The notes under the pieces were generated by a model, which was not told the origin of the DNA, made no database searches, and was given only the letters and a program-made list of their open reading frames with translations. The position numbers were made by a program, and so were the translations under genes. A DNA stretch of 64,000 nucleotides from Salinarimonas rosea DSM 21201 (GTDB lineage Bacteria > Pseudomonadota > Alphaproteobacteria > Rhizobiales > Beijerinckiaceae): the NCBI RefSeq assembly GCF_000429045.1, contig NZ_KE386841.1, positions 349,666-413,665 of the forward strand. The letters are read 5' to 3'. Of the stretch, positions 1 to 8,828 are shown piece after piece. Numbering within the stretch: position 1 is the stretch's first letter; the number at the start of each line of letters is the position of its first letter.

Positions 1-1
1 G

Positions 2-1486
2 GTCGCGCTCGTCTCCGGCGGCGGCTCGGGACACGAGCCGAGCCATGCGGGTTTCGTCGGGCGCGGCATGCTCACGGCGGCGGTGTGCGGCGACGTCTTC
101 GCCTCGCCCTCGGTCGACGCGGTGCTCGCCGGCATCCTCGCCGTCACCGGCAAGGCCGGTTGCCTGCTCATCGTCAAGAACTACACCGGTGACCGGCTGA
201 ACTTCGGATTGGCCGCCGAGCGCGCCCGCGCCTTCGGGCTCACGGTCTCGATGGTGATCGTCGACGACGACGTGGCGCTGCCGGACCTGCCGCAGGCTCG
301 CGGCGTCGCCGGCACGCTCTTCGTCCACAAGATCGCCGGCGCGATGGCGGAGGAGGGGGCCGACCTGGAGACGATCACGGCGGCGGCCGAGCGCGTCATC
401 GCCGGCGCGATCTCCATCGGCATGTCCCTCGACACCTGCACGGTGCCGGGCTCGCCCAAGGAGGACCGCATCGCCGCCGGGCGTGCCGAGCTCGGGCTCG
501 GCATCCACGGCGAGGCGGGGATCGAGCAGGTCGAGTTCGACGGCGCCCGCGCCGCGATGGCCATGGTGGTCGAGCGGCTGCGCCCGCATCTCGGCGCGGG
601 GGACCACGTCGCGCTGATGAACAATCTCGGCGGCGCGACGCCGCTCGAGATGTCCGTCCTCGTGGAGGAGCTGGCGCGTTCGGAGATCGGCGGGCGGGTG
701 CGCTGGATCGTCGGCCCGGCGCCCTTGATGACCTCGCTCGACATGCACGGCTTCTCGCTCTCGCTCCTCCCTCTCGACGAGGCGCAGGCGAAGGCGCTCG
801 CGGCGCCCGTCGTGCCGCAGGCCTGGCCGGGGCTCGAGCGGCTGGGCGAGCCGACCGTCCTGCCGCTGCCGGACGGGCTCACCCCGATCCAGCCGATGGC
901 CTCGGCTCATCCGCAGAACCGCGCCCTGATCGCACGCTGCTGCGAGATCCTGATCGCGGCGGAGGCCGACCTCAACGCGCTCGACGCCAAGTCGGGCGAC
1001 GGCGACACCGGCTCGACGCTCGCGGGCGCCGCCCGCGCGCTCGCCGGCGCGCTCGACCGCATGCCCCTCGCCGACCCGACGCAGCTCTACCGGTCGATCG
1101 GCATCGAGCTGTCGCAGACGATGGGCGGCTCGTCCGGCGTCCTGCTCGCGATCTTCTTCGCCGCAGCCGGTGACGCCTCGGCGTCCGGCCGATCCTGGAT
1201 CGGCGCGCTCTCGGCGGGGCTCGAGCGGGTCATGCAGGTGGGCGGCGCCCAGCCCGGCGACCGCACGATGATCGACGCGCTCGCCCCCGCGCTCGAGGCG
1301 CTGCCGGACGGCCTCCCCGCCGCCGCCCGGGCGGCGCGCGCGGGGGCCGACCGCACCGCGGAGATCACCCGCGCCAAGGCCGGCCGCGCCGCCTACCTCG
1401 CGCAGGACAAGCTCGCCGGCCACAAGGATCCGGGCGCGGAAGCCGTGGCGCGCCTCTTCGAGGGGCTGGTGGACGGGGAGGCGTGA
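2..1486 (+). CDS. dhaKL: Dihydroxyacetone kinase, fused DhaK-DhaL type (5' truncated)
   Basis: The frame is open from the window edge, so the true start lies outside; about 494 residues are visible. The N-terminal part is a DhaK (substrate) domain: it begins with a Gly-rich GGGSGHEPSHAGF segment, in which the His of GHEP lies in the substrate pocket of the family. A DhaL (ATP-binding) domain follows in the last ~190 residues, marked by KSGDGDTGSTLA, MGGSSG and PGDRTMIDAL. Fused K+L proteins use ATP directly to phosphorylate dihydroxyacetone in the cytoplasm, unlike the PTS-dependent three-subunit enzymes. Some relatives act on other trioses or tetroses, so the substrate is not certain. The next gene is convergent, so any operon partners lie upstream, outside the window. 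Confidence 0.9.
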   Translation, partial: VALVSGGGSGHEPSHAGFVGRGMLTAAVCGDVFASPSVDAVLAGILAVTGKAGCLLIVKNYTGDRLNFGLAAERARAFGLTVSMVIVDDDVALPDLPQARGVAGTLFVHKIAGAMAEEGADLETITAAAERVIAGAISIGMSLDTCTVPGSPKEDRIAAGRAELGLGIHGEAGIEQVEFDGARAAMAMVVERLRPHLGAGDHVALMNNLGGATPLEMSVLVEELARSEIGGRVRWIVGPAPLMTSLDMHGFSLSLLPLDEAQAKALAAPVVPQAWPGLERLGEPTVLPLPDGLTPIQPMASAHPQNRALIARCCEILIAAEADLNALDAKSGDGDTGSTLAGAARALAGALDRMPLADPTQLYRSIGIELSQTMGGSSGVLLAIFFAAAGDASASGRSWIGALSAGLERVMQVGGAQPGDRTMIDALAPALEALPDGLPAAARAARAGADRTAEITRAKAGRAAYLAQDKLAGHKDPGAEAVARLFEGLVDGEA

Positions 1487-1541
1487 CGCGCCCGCCTGCG
1501 CCGGCGCGACGCCTGCGGCTGCCGCCCGCGCACCCCCGCGC

Positions 1542-2390
1542 TCACCCCCGGGCGGGGGTGCGGGCGACGCTGTCGCGGTCCACCGCCCGCCGGTAGATCC
1601 GCCAGGTCGCGTGGCCGAGGACCGGCATCACGACGACGAGGCCGACCAGGAGCGGGATCGAGCCGAGGACGAGCAGGCCGGCGACGATCGCCGCCCACAG
1701 CGCCATGGACTTCGGGTTGCGGCGCACGGCGGCGAAGGAGGTCGCGAGCGCGACGCCCGCGCCGACGTCGCGGTCGACCAGCATCGGCAGCGAGACGACG
1801 CCGATCGCGAAGGCGAGCGCGGCGAAGACGAAGCCGACCGCGTGGCCGACCACGATGAGCGCCCAGCCGCGGGGCGTCGTCAGCGCCTCGCCCAGGAACG
1901 CGAACGGCGCAGCGGGCGCCGGCCCGCCCCAGGTCGCGGCCCAGATCGTCTGCGCGGCCGCGAGCCAGAGCACGAACAGGACGCCGAGCAGGATCGCGAT
2001 CAGCACGATCGAGGTCACGCCCGGGCGCCTCAGCGCGTCGAGGCACTCGATCCAGGCGCAGTCCTCCCCCGTCTCCAGGCGCCGGCTCGACTCGTAGAGC
2101 GGGATAGCCGCCACCGGGCCGACGAGAGCGAAGCCGGCGACGAGAGGGAAGACGAGCGAGAGCCCCGCGTCGGAGAACACGGCGAGCCCGAGCACGAGGC
2201 CGAAAAGCGGGTAGAACAAGGCGAGGAAGAACAGGTGCGACGGCTTGGCCTGGAAGTCGGCGAAGCCCTCCTGCAAGGCGACGATCACATCGCGGGGCGG
2301 GAGGTCGCGGATAGCGGGCCGTGGCGGGGCGAGGACGTCGGCGGACGTCGGGTAGGTCGCCGTCGAGCGGGTCGTGTCGGCGTGCGTCAT
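1542..2390 (-). CDS. DUF2189 family integral membrane protein
   Basis: This is a 282-residue protein with about six hydrophobic segments, spread from roughly residue 50 to 265. The region around residues 30-60 (RDLPPRDVIVALQEGFADF) and the later NPKSMALWA segment match the DUF2189 family, whose function is unknown. The ATG at 2390 is preceded by a perfect GGAGG with good spacing, which fixes the start. It is convergent with the dihydroxyacetone kinase and stands alone on its strand until the gene at 2504, 113 bp upstream. No catalytic motif is visible, so no function is proposed. Confidence 0.75.
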   Translation of the reverse strand: MTHADTTRSTATYPTSADVLAPPRPAIRDLPPRDVIVALQEGFADFQAKPSHLFFLALFYPLFGLVLGLAVFSDAGLSLVFPLVAGFALVGPVAAIPLYESSRRLETGEDCAWIECLDALRRPGVTSIVLIAILLGVLFVLWLAAAQTIWAATWGGPAPAAPFAFLGEALTTPRGWALIVVGHAVGFVFAALAFAIGVVSLPMLVDRDVGAGVALATSFAAVRRNPKSMALWAAIVAGLLVLGSIPLLVGLVVVMPVLGHATWRIYRRAVDRDSVARTPARG

Positions 2391-2503
2391 GCGCGCCTCC
2401 TCCGGTTCCGGTACGCCCCCACGCCATTATCGACGAGACAGCAGCTAGGGCGCCCCGGGGTTCCCGGCGACCCCCCGCTCGCGCATTCGTGAGGCGGGGC
2501 GCG

Positions 2504-3475
2504 TCAGCCGCGCCCGTGCGGCGCCTCGAGATCGAGCTCCGGCCCGAGCGGTACGATCCGCGACGGGTTCACGCTCGGGTGGCTCTGGTAGTAGTGGCGC
2601 TTGATGTGGTCGAAGTCGCAGGTATCGGAGATCCCCGGCACCTGGTAGAGCTCGCGCAGGTAGCCCGACAGGTTCGGGTAGTCGCGGATGCGCCGGATGT
2701 TGCACTTGAAGTGCCCGACATAGACCGGATCGAAGCGCAGGAGCGTCGTGAACAGCCGCCAGTCCGCCTCGGTGATCGTGTCCCCGACGAGGTAGCGCGT
2801 GCGCGACAGCCGCTCGTCCAGCCAGTCGAGCGTCGCGAAGAGCGGGCGAACCGCCTCCTCGTAGGCTGCCTGCGTCGTGGCGAAGCCCGACTTGTAGACC
2901 CCGTTGTTGACGTCGTCGTAGACGCGCGCGTTGACCGCGTCGATCTCCTCGCGCAGTGCCTGCGGGTAGTAGTCCCCCGGCGCGGCGCCGACCCCGTCGA
3001 AGGCGGAGTTGAGCATGCGGATGATCTCCGCGCTCTCGTTCGAGACGATGGTGCCGCGCGCCTTGTCCCAGACGACCGGCACGGTGACGCGCCCGGTGTA
3101 GTGCGGGTCCGCCTTCGTGTAGACCTCGTGCAGCACGCGCGCGCCGTCGACGGCGTCGGGGACGACGCCCTCGCCGGGCTCGAAGCTCCAGCCCTCCTCG
3201 CCCATGAACCAGTGGACGACGGACAGCGAGATCATCTCCTCCAGACCCTTGAGACGGCGGAAGATCAGCGTGCGGTGCGCCCACGGGCAGGCGAGGCTGA
3301 CGTAGAGGTGGTAGCGCCCCGGCTCGGCGCGGAAGCCGCCCTCCCCGGAGGGGCCGGGCGCGCCGTCCGGCGTGATCCAGCTGCGGAAGCTCGACGTCTG
3401 GCGCTCGAAGCGCCCGCCCGTGGATGAGGTGTCGTACCACCGGTCCTGCCAGCGGCCGTCGACGAGGAGGCCCAT
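2504..3475 (-). CDS. Glutathionyl-hydroquinone reductase (GST superfamily, YqjG/EcmB type)
   Basis: This 323-residue cytoplasmic enzyme belongs to the Xi-class glutathione transferases, which use glutathione to reduce glutathionyl-hydroquinones. The catalytic cysteine sits in LACPWAHR at residue 63, the same position as in E. coli YqjG. Family hallmarks further on include VVHWFMGEEGW near residue 90, PVVWDK, the Asn/Ser-rich NESAEIIRML segment and the C-terminal helical domain with RYLVGDTITEADWR. Length is normal for the family. It is divergent from msrA across a 175-bp gap, placing two redox-repair functions on one shared control region. Confidence 0.9.
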   Translation of the reverse strand: MGLLVDGRWQDRWYDTSSTGGRFERQTSSFRSWITPDGAPGPSGEGGFRAEPGRYHLYVSLACPWAHRTLIFRRLKGLEEMISLSVVHWFMGEEGWSFEPGEGVVPDAVDGARVLHEVYTKADPHYTGRVTVPVVWDKARGTIVSNESAEIIRMLNSAFDGVGAAPGDYYPQALREEIDAVNARVYDDVNNGVYKSGFATTQAAYEEAVRPLFATLDWLDERLSRTRYLVGDTITEADWRLFTTLLRFDPVYVGHFKCNIRRIRDYPNLSGYLRELYQVPGISDTCDFDHIKRHYYQSHPSVNPSRIVPLGPELDLEAPHGRG

Positions 3476-3650
3476 CGTCCCGTCCTTTCGCGTCTCGCGT
3501 CGGTCCTTGATCGTCTACGCAAGGAACAGCGGTACGGCGAGGAAGTTCGCTTGCGCTGGCGCGAACAGGGGCTTGCGGGTCGCATTGCGTGCGGGCGGTC
3601 GCGCCCCACATACCCGCGACACGGACGAGATCCGCCGAGGAGGCCAGACC

Positions 3651-4277
3651 ATGTCCCGCCCGCTGCTCGCCGTGCTCGCCGCGGCCACGCTCGTCGCCGC
3701 CCCCGCCGCTGCGCAGGAGGGCGACGACACCGCCCGTGCCGTGTTCGCCGGCGGCTGCTTCTGGTGCGTCGAGGCCGATTTCGACAAGGTCCCCGGCGTG
3801 CTGGAGACGACCTCCGGCTATGTCGGCGGCAGCCTCGAGAACCCAACCTACCGGCAGGTCACGGCCGGCGGGACCGGCCACGCAGAGGCGGTCGAGATCG
3901 TCTACGACCCCGGTCGGGTCGGCTACGAGGAGCTGCTCCACGTGTTCTGGCGAACGATCGATCCGCTGACCGCAGGCGCGCAGTTCTGCGACGTCGGGGA
4001 TTCCTACCGGTCGGCGATCTTCCCTCTGAACCCCGAGCAGGAGGCGCTCGCCGAGGCCTCGCTCGAGGAGGTCGCGGCGCGGTTCGAGGCGCCGATCGCC
4101 ACCGGGATCGAGGAGCCGACGACGTTCTGGCCGGCCGAGGACTACCACCAGGACTATTACGAGAAGAACCCCGTCGCCTACCGCTTCTACCGCTGGAACT
4201 GCGGTCGCGACGCCCGCGTCGAGGCGCTTTGGGGCGAGGAGGCCGGCGGGCTCGGCATCTTCGAGGGCCGCAGCTGA
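3651..4277 (+). CDS. msrA: Peptide-methionine (S)-S-oxide reductase MsrA, exported form
   Basis: The 208-residue product reduces methionine-S-sulfoxide in proteins. The active-site GCFWC motif spans residues 35-39 with nucleophile Cys36; later family motifs are GYVGG, GTGHAEAVE and the C-terminal YHQDYYEKNP, with a probable resolving cysteine in WNCGRD. The start at 3651 has the Shine-Dalgarno GAGGAGG eight bases upstream. It places a typical signal peptide (about residues 1-21, cut after APAAAQ) in front of the domain, so the enzyme is probably periplasmic. Longer in-frame starts upstream would bury the signal sequence and were rejected. The window also encodes the periplasmic MsrP at 35 kb, which suggests envelope methionine repair. 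Confidence 0.93.
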   Translation: MSRPLLAVLAAATLVAAPAAAQEGDDTARAVFAGGCFWCVEADFDKVPGVLETTSGYVGGSLENPTYRQVTAGGTGHAEAVEIVYDPGRVGYEELLHVFWRTIDPLTAGAQFCDVGDSYRSAIFPLNPEQEALAEASLEEVAARFEAPIATGIEEPTTFWPAEDYHQDYYEKNPVAYRFYRWNCGRDARVEALWGEEAGGLGIFEGRS

Positions 4278-4289
4278 CGTGTGCGGCGC

Positions 4290-5402
4290 TCAGCCCCCGC
4301 GCGCCGCCTCGGCGATGCGCGAGGGGCGGTCGCCGGCGCTCGTCGGTGGCGCGTCCGCCGGCGGCGCGGCGGTCGAGGCCCGCACCACGAGGCTGGTCGG
4401 CAGGATGACGTGGTCCCGCGCGCCGGCGAGCAGCATCCGCGCCGCCACGCGGCCCTTGTCCTCCACCGGCTGGCGGATCGTGGTGAGCGGCGGCACGGCG
4501 CGCTCGGCCTGCGGCACGTCGTCGAACCCGACGATGGAGACGTCGTGCGGCACGCCGAGCCCGCGGCGCGCCAGCGCGGCACAGGCGGCGAGCGCCATCG
4601 TGTCGGACATGGCGAGGAGGGCCGTCGGGTGCGCCACGCCGGGCGCGAACAAGGCGTCGATCGCCTCCTCCACGGAGGGCGCGTCGTTCAGGCACTCGTA
4701 GGCGACGATGTCGGCGGGCGGGATGCCCGCCTCCTCGAACACGTCGCGGTAGCCGAGCAGGCGCGCGCGCGGCGTGGTGAAGCGGATCTCGGCGAAGCGC
4801 GCGTCGTCGATGAAGCCGGTGCGCTCGCGGTCGTCGACCTCGAGCGACAGGATGCCGATCTTCCGGTGGCCGAGCCCGACCACGTGGCGCGCGGCCTCCG
4901 CCGCCGCCTTGCGGTCGTCGACGTCGACCGCGCCGGCGCCCGGCACGTCCCCCGAATCGACTGCGACGAAGGGCAGGCCGCGCCGGCGGGCGAGCTCGAC
5001 GAGGCGGTTCTCCTCGCTGATGCAGAACAGGATGAAGCCGTCGACGATGGCGGTCTCGATCGACCAGCCGTCGCGCCGCTCGGCGTCCGCCGAGACGATG
5101 GTCAGCCCGATACGCGCCTCGTCGCAGATCTCCGCGATGCCGGAGATCAGCTTCTGGGCGAAAGGGTCGTTGACGATGTAGTGCAGGCTCGCGTCCGCCA
5201 CGATCGCGACGAGGTCCGAGCGGCCCGATCGCAGCACGCGCCCCGCCGGCGCGGGGCCGCGAAAGCCGATCTTCTTGGCCGCCGCGAGGACCCGCTCGCG
5301 CAGCTCCTCGCGGACCAGCTCCGGGCGGTTGAAGACGTTGGACACCGTGCCCTGCGACACGCCCGCGAGCAGCGCCACGTCCTTGAGCCGTGCTTTTCTC
5401 AT
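4290..5402 (-). CDS. LacI family transcriptional regulator
   Basis: The 370-residue protein has an N-terminal LacI helix-turn-helix (residues 4-50; VALLAGVSQGTVSNVFNRPE) and hinge, followed by a periplasmic-binding-protein-like effector domain. The latter carries typical landmarks: LVAIVADASL, GFILFCISE, GHRKIGILS, ALLAMSDTMA and VSIVGFDDVP. The open frame extends further upstream, but the ATG at 5402 starts exactly at the conserved HTH leader. The effector is presumably a sugar; nothing visible identifies it. Two identical 12-bp palindromes lie just upstream of its start, so it probably represses itself and the small divergent ORF at 5571. It converges with msrA 12 bp away. Confidence 0.9.
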   Translation of the reverse strand: MRKARLKDVALLAGVSQGTVSNVFNRPELVREELRERVLAAAKKIGFRGPAPAGRVLRSGRSDLVAIVADASLHYIVNDPFAQKLISGIAEICDEARIGLTIVSADAERRDGWSIETAIVDGFILFCISEENRLVELARRRGLPFVAVDSGDVPGAGAVDVDDRKAAAEAARHVVGLGHRKIGILSLEVDDRERTGFIDDARFAEIRFTTPRARLLGYRDVFEEAGIPPADIVAYECLNDAPSVEEAIDALFAPGVAHPTALLAMSDTMALAACAALARRGLGVPHDVSIVGFDDVPQAERAVPPLTTIRQPVEDKGRVAARMLLAGARDHVILPTSLVVRASTAAPPADAPPTSAGDRPSRIAEAARGG

Positions 5403-5424
5403 CGCGCCTCGTATACCCGATCGA

Positions 5425-5436
5425 TGAATCGATTCA
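5425..5436. promoter_or_regulatory. LacI-type operator, copy 1
   Basis: This is a perfect 12-bp palindrome, TGAATCGATTCA, with the central CG step typical of LacI-family operators. It lies 22 bp upstream of the LacI start codon. A second identical copy is centred 69 bp away. Confidence 0.75.
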
Positions 5437-5493
5437 AGGAGCCGCTGGAACCCTTGACGGCCCGCGGCATCGAGGCCATATCCGGCGCGTGCT

Positions 5494-5505
5494 TGAATCG
5501 ATTCA
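5494..5505. promoter_or_regulatory. LacI-type operator, copy 2
   Basis: This is the second exact copy of TGAATCGATTCA. It lies 65 bp upstream of the divergent 56-codon ORF at 5571. Two copies in one divergent intergenic region suggest looping repression by the adjacent LacI protein. Confidence 0.75.
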
Positions 5506-5570
5506 GACTGCCGTCGACGACAGCGGTTCCGGCACGGTACCGAGGGCTCGCGCATTCAGGAGACAGAGCC

Positions 5571-5741
5571 ATGATCCCCGCAACCTTCATCTATCCCTGG
5601 CTGGTCGACGCGGAAGAGCCGCTGCGCCGGACCGACATCGACATGTCCCGCCGCGCGCTGCGCACGCCGTGGATCGCGCACGCCCGTTCCATCCAGTACG
5701 CCTGCGCGCTGGTGGCGGCCGTCGTCTTCCTCGGCGGCTGA
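5571..5741 (+). CDS. Small 56-residue protein with a C-terminal hydrophobic segment
   Basis: A 57-codon frame starts at an ATG with AGGAGA seven bases upstream and ends at TGA 5739-5741. The product begins MIPATFIYPW and has a charged middle with several Arg and Asp residues. It ends in a hydrophobic stretch (ACALVAAVVFLGG), which could be a short membrane anchor. It is divergent from the LacI gene and lies downstream of both LacI operators, so it is a probable target of that regulator. No family is recognised. The good ribosome site and operator context support it; its shortness argues for caution. Confidence 0.5.
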   Translation: MIPATFIYPWLVDAEEPLRRTDIDMSRRALRTPWIAHARSIQYACALVAAVVFLGG

Positions 5742-6022
5742 CCGGCCCCGGCGCGACCGGCGGCCCGACGCGGCGCGGGAGGACGGTCCGCTCGCACGAG
5801 GCCGACCGGGTGCACGCGAGAAGCAGAGGTACCGCCTCTCGCCGGTCACCACAATGCCGCAGGATACCGACGAGACGGGGCCTCGGCTCCGCCGGAGCCC
5901 ATGGCCGGGACGACGCAACCGGCCTGCGACGGGCGAAACCGGATTTTCCAGGGTGGCGCGCACGCCGGCGCCCGGTTCGAGAGACCCTCGCCGGGCGCTC
6001 GGTGCGTTCGGAGCCCTCGCGG
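5742..6022. other. Intergenic stretch with no recognised feature
   Basis: This gap separates the small ORF from the convergent 107-residue gene. A weak 5-bp hairpin near 5823-5837 (AGAGG/CCTCT) is the only structure noticed. There is no T-run, no riboswitch signature and no small frame with a ribosome site. Confidence 0.5.
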
Positions 6023-6346
6023 TCAGGCGACGATCTCGACGTGGATCGAGGCGAGGATCGCGTCCTTCTCGCGAATGATCACCGTGTGGAGGAGCGGCGC
6101 GTCGCGCGGGCGCTCGAGACGCTCCGTCACGTCGATCCAGGTGAAGACCTCCGTGTCCGGGCTGCTCGGCGGCGTGAGGACGAGCTCGAGCTCCAGCACC
6201 TCCGCCGGGCCGTCGGGCGTATCGACCGGCACGAGCCGTGCCGTGTAGCCGGACGAGGGCGCCCTGACCTGGCCCTGGACCCGCAGCCGCGGCGGCTCCG
6301 GCGGCATCGTGTCGAGGACGGCGGACCACTTGCGCGTTTCGGTCAT
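6023..6346 (-). CDS. Hypothetical protein, 107 residues
   Basis: The frame has a strong Shine-Dalgarno (GGGAGGAG) upstream of the ATG at 6346 and codon use like its neighbours, so it is probably real. The product has no signal peptide or membrane segment. It is rich in alternating hydrophobic residues that look like beta strands (VLELELVLT, HTVIIREKDAILASIHVEIV) and has a Pro-rich N-terminal third. No family is recognised. It is divergent from flhA and convergent with the small LacI-linked ORF. Confidence 0.65.
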   Translation of the reverse strand: MTETRKWSAVLDTMPPEPPRLRVQGQVRAPSSGYTARLVPVDTPDGPAEVLELELVLTPPSSPDTEVFTWIDVTERLERPRDAPLLHTVIIREKDAILASIHVEIVA

Positions 6347-6613
6347 GACGATCTCCTCCCGCGTCGGTCTCCGCGTCTCGGGCCCCTCGCCCGTGCCCGC
6401 TCCGGCGGTGCAGCGGAATGTCCGACCACGGAGGGTAGCTTAGCACGGACGAGCGTGGCTTTGCAGTAGCAAGCCGCGAGAGGTGCCGGGCAGGTCTCGC
6501 GCTCCCGCGAACCGCCCGTCGCGGTCCCGGCGACGCGCGTCCCGCATCCCTCCCTTAACGCTTCGTTCACCATCCTCCCGGCAGAACTTGCCTAGTCTGG
6601 CGAGAGGGCTGCG
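6347..6613. other. Divergent promoter region of the 107-residue gene and flhA
   Basis: The 267-bp gap must hold both promoters. No convincing sigma-54 element was found: a GGCA...TTGC pair near 6583 has the wrong spacing. Nothing else stands out. Confidence 0.4.
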
Positions 6614-8764
6614 ATGAGTGAAGCGGGGGCACCGGCTGCGGTGGGGACGGGCGCGTCGCGGGGCGCGGCCGGCCTGTCGGCGCTCGGTGCGCTGACGAGG
6701 CGCACGGACCTGTTCCTGGCGCTCGGCGTCACCGGCATCCTCGTGGTGCTGATCTTCCCGCTGCCGGCGGTCGTCCTCGACCTGCTGCTGGCGGTGTCGA
6801 TCATCTTCTCCGTGCTGATCATGATGACGGCGCTGTTCATCGAGGAGCCGCTCGAGTTCTCGTCCTTCCCGACGATCCTGCTCATCGCCACCATGCTGCG
6901 GCTGGCGCTGAACCTCGCCTCGACGCGGCTCATCCTGAGCTACGGCCACGAGGGCACGGACGCGGCGGGCCACGTCATCGAGGCCTTCGGCGGCTTCGTC
7001 ATGGGCGGCAACTTCGTCATCGGCGTCGTCGTCTTCGCGATCCTGGTCCTGGTGAACTTCATCGTCATCACCAAGGGCTCGGGCCGCATCGCCGAGGTGG
7101 CCGCGCGCTTCACGCTCGATGCCATGCCCGGCAAGCAGATGGCGATCGACGCCGACCTCTCGGCGGGCATCATCGACGACAAGCAGGCGAAGGAGCGCCG
7201 CCAGAAGCTCGAGGACGAATCGAGCTTCTTCGGTGCCATGGACGGTGCCTCGAAGTTCGTCCGCGGGGATGCCATCGCCGGCCTCCTGATCACGCTGATC
7301 AACGTCATCGGCGGCATCGTCATCGGCGTCGTGCAGATGGGCATGAGCTTCGGCGACGCGGCGCATTCCTACACGATGCTCACCGTCGGCGACGGCCTCG
7401 TCTCGCAGATCCCGGCGCTGATCGTCTCCACCGCGGCGGGCCTCCTCGTCTCCAAGGCGGGCGTCAAGGGCGCCGCCGACAAGGCGCTCGGCAAGCAGCT
7501 CGCGAACTACCCCAAGGCGCTCGGCATGTCGGCGGCGGTGATGGGCATGATCGCCCTCCTGCCGGGCATCCCCTTCATCCCCTTCATGACGCTCGCCGTC
7601 GCCGCCGGCTTCGCGGCGTGGCACTTCGGCAAGAAGGGCAAGGAGCGCGCGGCGGAGGAGGCGGCGCAGGCGGAGGCCGCGCGCCGCGAGGCGGCGGCGG
7701 AGGGCGGCGACACGCCCGGCGAGCCGCCGATCTCCGACACGCTCAAGATCGACGACGTCAAGATCGAGATCGGCTACGCGCTGCTGCCGCTCGTCAACGG
7801 CAAGACCGCGAGCGGCGCCGACCGGCTCACCGAGCAGATCAAGGCCCTGCGCCGCCAGCTCGCCGCCGAGCTCGGCTTCGTGATGCCCAGCGTGCGCATC
7901 CTCGACAACGTCCAGCTCGACGCCAACGCCTACGTCATCCGCGTCAAGGAGATCGAGGCCGGCCGCGGCGTGGTCTATCCCGACCAGTTCATGGCGATCG
8001 ACCCGATGGGCGGTCAGGTGCAGCTGCCGGGCCAGCACATGCTGGAGCCGACCTTCGGCCTTCCGGCGACATGGGTCGATGCGGGGCTGCGCGACCAGGC
8101 CCAGCTCAAGGGCTACACCGTGGTCGACGCGGCCACGGTGCTGTCCACGCACCTCACCGAGGTGATCAAGGCCAACATGGCCGAGCTCCTCTCCCACATC
8201 GAGGTGCAGAAGCTGCTGCGCGACCTGCCCAAGGAGCACGCCGACCTCGTCAAGGAGATGGTGCCCTCGCAGATCACCGCGACGGGTATCCAGCGCGTGC
8301 TCCAGTTGCTGCTGGCCGAGCGCGTCTCGATCCGCGACCTCGGCACGATCCTCGAGGGCATCTCCGAGGTCGTCGGCGGCACCCGCGCGCCGCGCGAGAT
8401 CGTCGAGCACGTGCGCCAGCGCCTCGCCCGCCAGATCTGCGCGCAGTACACGGGGCCGAACGGGACGCTGCCCATCGTCACGCTCTCGCCGGCCTGGGAG
8501 GCGGCCTTCCTGGAATCCATCGTCGGTCAGGGCGACGACCGCCAGCTCGCGATGCAGCCCTCCAAGCTCGGCGAGTTCGTCAACGGCGTGCGTGACCGCT
8601 TCGAGGACGCCGCGCGCCAGGGCGAGATGCCGGTGCTGGTCACCTCCGCGCAGTCGCGGCCGTTCGTGCGCTCCATCATCGAGCGCTTCCGCCGCGAGAC
8701 GCCGGTGATCAGCCAGGCGGAGATCCACACCCGCGCGCGGCTGCGGACGGTGGGGAGCGTGTGA
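6614..8764 (+). CDS. flhA: Flagellar biosynthesis protein FlhA
   Basis: The 716-residue product is the export-gate protein of the flagellar type III secretion system in the inner membrane. The N-terminal half carries about eight membrane segments (residues ~35-335) with the family signature stretch FPTILLIATMLRLALNLAST and the conserved VVFAILVLVNFIVITKGS region. The cytoplasmic linker and C-terminal domain follow, including MEPTFGLPATWV and the helical substrate-docking region. Length is normal for FlhA rather than a virulence-type homologue. Its surroundings hold no other flagellar gene, so it is detached from the main flagellar cluster. The ATG used follows a weak GAGAGGG site. Confidence 0.93.
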   Translation: MSEAGAPAAVGTGASRGAAGLSALGALTRRTDLFLALGVTGILVVLIFPLPAVVLDLLLAVSIIFSVLIMMTALFIEEPLEFSSFPTILLIATMLRLALNLASTRLILSYGHEGTDAAGHVIEAFGGFVMGGNFVIGVVVFAILVLVNFIVITKGSGRIAEVAARFTLDAMPGKQMAIDADLSAGIIDDKQAKERRQKLEDESSFFGAMDGASKFVRGDAIAGLLITLINVIGGIVIGVVQMGMSFGDAAHSYTMLTVGDGLVSQIPALIVSTAAGLLVSKAGVKGAADKALGKQLANYPKALGMSAAVMGMIALLPGIPFIPFMTLAVAAGFAAWHFGKKGKERAAEEAAQAEAARREAAAEGGDTPGEPPISDTLKIDDVKIEIGYALLPLVNGKTASGADRLTEQIKALRRQLAAELGFVMPSVRILDNVQLDANAYVIRVKEIEAGRGVVYPDQFMAIDPMGGQVQLPGQHMLEPTFGLPATWVDAGLRDQAQLKGYTVVDAATVLSTHLTEVIKANMAELLSHIEVQKLLRDLPKEHADLVKEMVPSQITATGIQRVLQLLLAERVSIRDLGTILEGISEVVGGTRAPREIVEHVRQRLARQICAQYTGPNGTLPIVTLSPAWEAAFLESIVGQGDDRQLAMQPSKLGEFVNGVRDRFEDAARQGEMPVLVTSAQSRPFVRSIIERFRRETPVISQAEIHTRARLRTVGSV

Positions 8765-8828
8765 GGCGCCGGGCGCGTTGAACGGTGGCGGCTTTCGCCA
8801 TATCGTCGCAGCGAACGGGAGACGCCCC

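Noticed and set aside
3506..3522. TTGAT...GCAA similar to an FNR box between the GST and msrA genes
   Set aside because: The spacing of the half-sites does not fit TTGAT-N4-ATCAA.
3516..3545. EcfG-like promoter GGAAC...GTTC near the GST/msrA gap
   Set aside because: The -10 part does not match CGTT at the required spacing.
5815..5860. Possible riboswitch-like hairpin segment downstream of the small ORF
   Set aside because: Only a 5-bp stem could be formed and no conserved riboswitch core was recognised.
6580..6600. Sigma-54-like GGCA...TTGC element before flhA
   Set aside because: Only eight bases separate GG and GC instead of the required ten.
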